Positions 63,664-64,000 of a DNA stretch of 64,000 nucleotides are shown here, piece after piece. Source of the stretch: Metridium senile (taxonomy: Eukaryota; Cnidaria; Anthozoa; Actiniaria; Metridiidae); NCBI GenBank assembly GCA_949775045.1, contig OX459104.1, positions 14,033,476-14,097,475 on the forward strand. The letters run 5' to 3'. The notes under the pieces were generated by a model. It had not been told where the DNA came from and searched no databases. It saw only the letters and a program-made list of their open reading frames with translations. Position 1 is the first letter of the stretch. Each line of letters opens with the position of its first letter. The translations under genes were made by a program, and so were the position numbers.

Positions 63664-64000
63664 TTACTCAGACGAAAGATTAACGTCCTAAACGTCAGTA
63701 AGTAACATTTTCTTCTATACGGTGTGTAAGTTACCATTTTTACTCCGAAGAAGGATTAACGTCCTAAACGTCAATAAGAAAAAAAACAATTTTCTTTTAT
63801 ACTGTGTATAAGTTACCATTTTTACCGTCACAAAAAATCAACGTCCTAAACGTCAATAAGAAACACTCTCTTCTATACGGTGTGTAAGTTACCATTTTTA
63901 CTCAGACGAATGATTAACGTCCTAAACGTCAGTAAGTAACACTCTCTTTTATACGGTGTATAAGTTACAATAATGTTTACTCCGACGAAGGATTAACGTC
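63664..64000 (+). repeat. ~80-bp tandem array with decayed hammerhead-like core, cut by the window end
   Basis: Five units start near 63,664, 63,740, 63,820, 63,898 and 63,978. Each has ACTC(C/A)GACGA, ATTAACGTCCTAAACGTCA and (in complete units) GGTGTGTAAGTTACCATTTT. In several units TTACT and AGTAA could still pair as stem I around the core. Confidence 0.85.

Overview
The window looks like AT-rich nuclear DNA of an invertebrate animal, most likely a cnidarian and perhaps an anthozoan. The evidence is intron-less class A GPCR genes in a tandem cluster, a leucine-rich-repeat GPCR (LGR) gene built from one-LRR exons in a single phase, a Penelope-like element, many foldback (MITE-like) elements and very dense microsatellites. 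The taxon is inferred from gene style; no sequence search was possible. Nothing bacterial, phage or viral was recognised.

Region 1 (about 1-21 kb, + strand): three paralogous rhodopsin-type receptors. Copies at 5525-6493 and 19351-20310 are intact single-exon genes of 322 and 319 residues with the same TATA-like box and 5' leader. The middle copy (12481-13284) has lost its first ~58 codons and is called a pseudogene although the rest is open. Upstream and downstream flanks are also shared (2.56-5.5, 9.9-10.5 and 17.26-19.35 kb; 7.7-7.9 and 20.8-21.3 kb), so the cluster arose by segmental duplication. Foldback elements, a Penelope-like insertion with a 12-bp target duplication (2908-3763), a LINE 3' fragment, a hammerhead-like motif and a perfect (CCGA)101 tract lie between the copies.

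Region 2 (about 21-27.5 kb): no convincing gene; decayed elements, foldbacks and two minisatellites.

Region 3 (27,545-45,551, - strand): the 3' part of a type-B LGR receptor gene (LGR4/5/6 class): 22 LRR exons of 60-72 bp, all phase 2, then one large exon with the last LRR, a short Cys-Cys hinge, an acidic linker, seven membrane segments and a long tail (about 1109 residues in the window). Eight consecutive LRR exons are present twice, so the ectodomain has been lengthened by an internal exon-block duplication. Most introns carry their own simple-sequence array, and several hold foldback elements; one contains a hammerhead-like core in the sense orientation. The 5' exons (signal peptide, N-terminal cap) were not found.

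Region 4 (45.6-64 kb): no recognisable exon. It holds foldback elements, a 66-bp minisatellite of about 25 units, a second LINE end, long ATC/ATTC/AAAC arrays, one unexplained 124-codon ORF, and at the right edge a tandem array whose unit resembles a decayed hammerhead motif.
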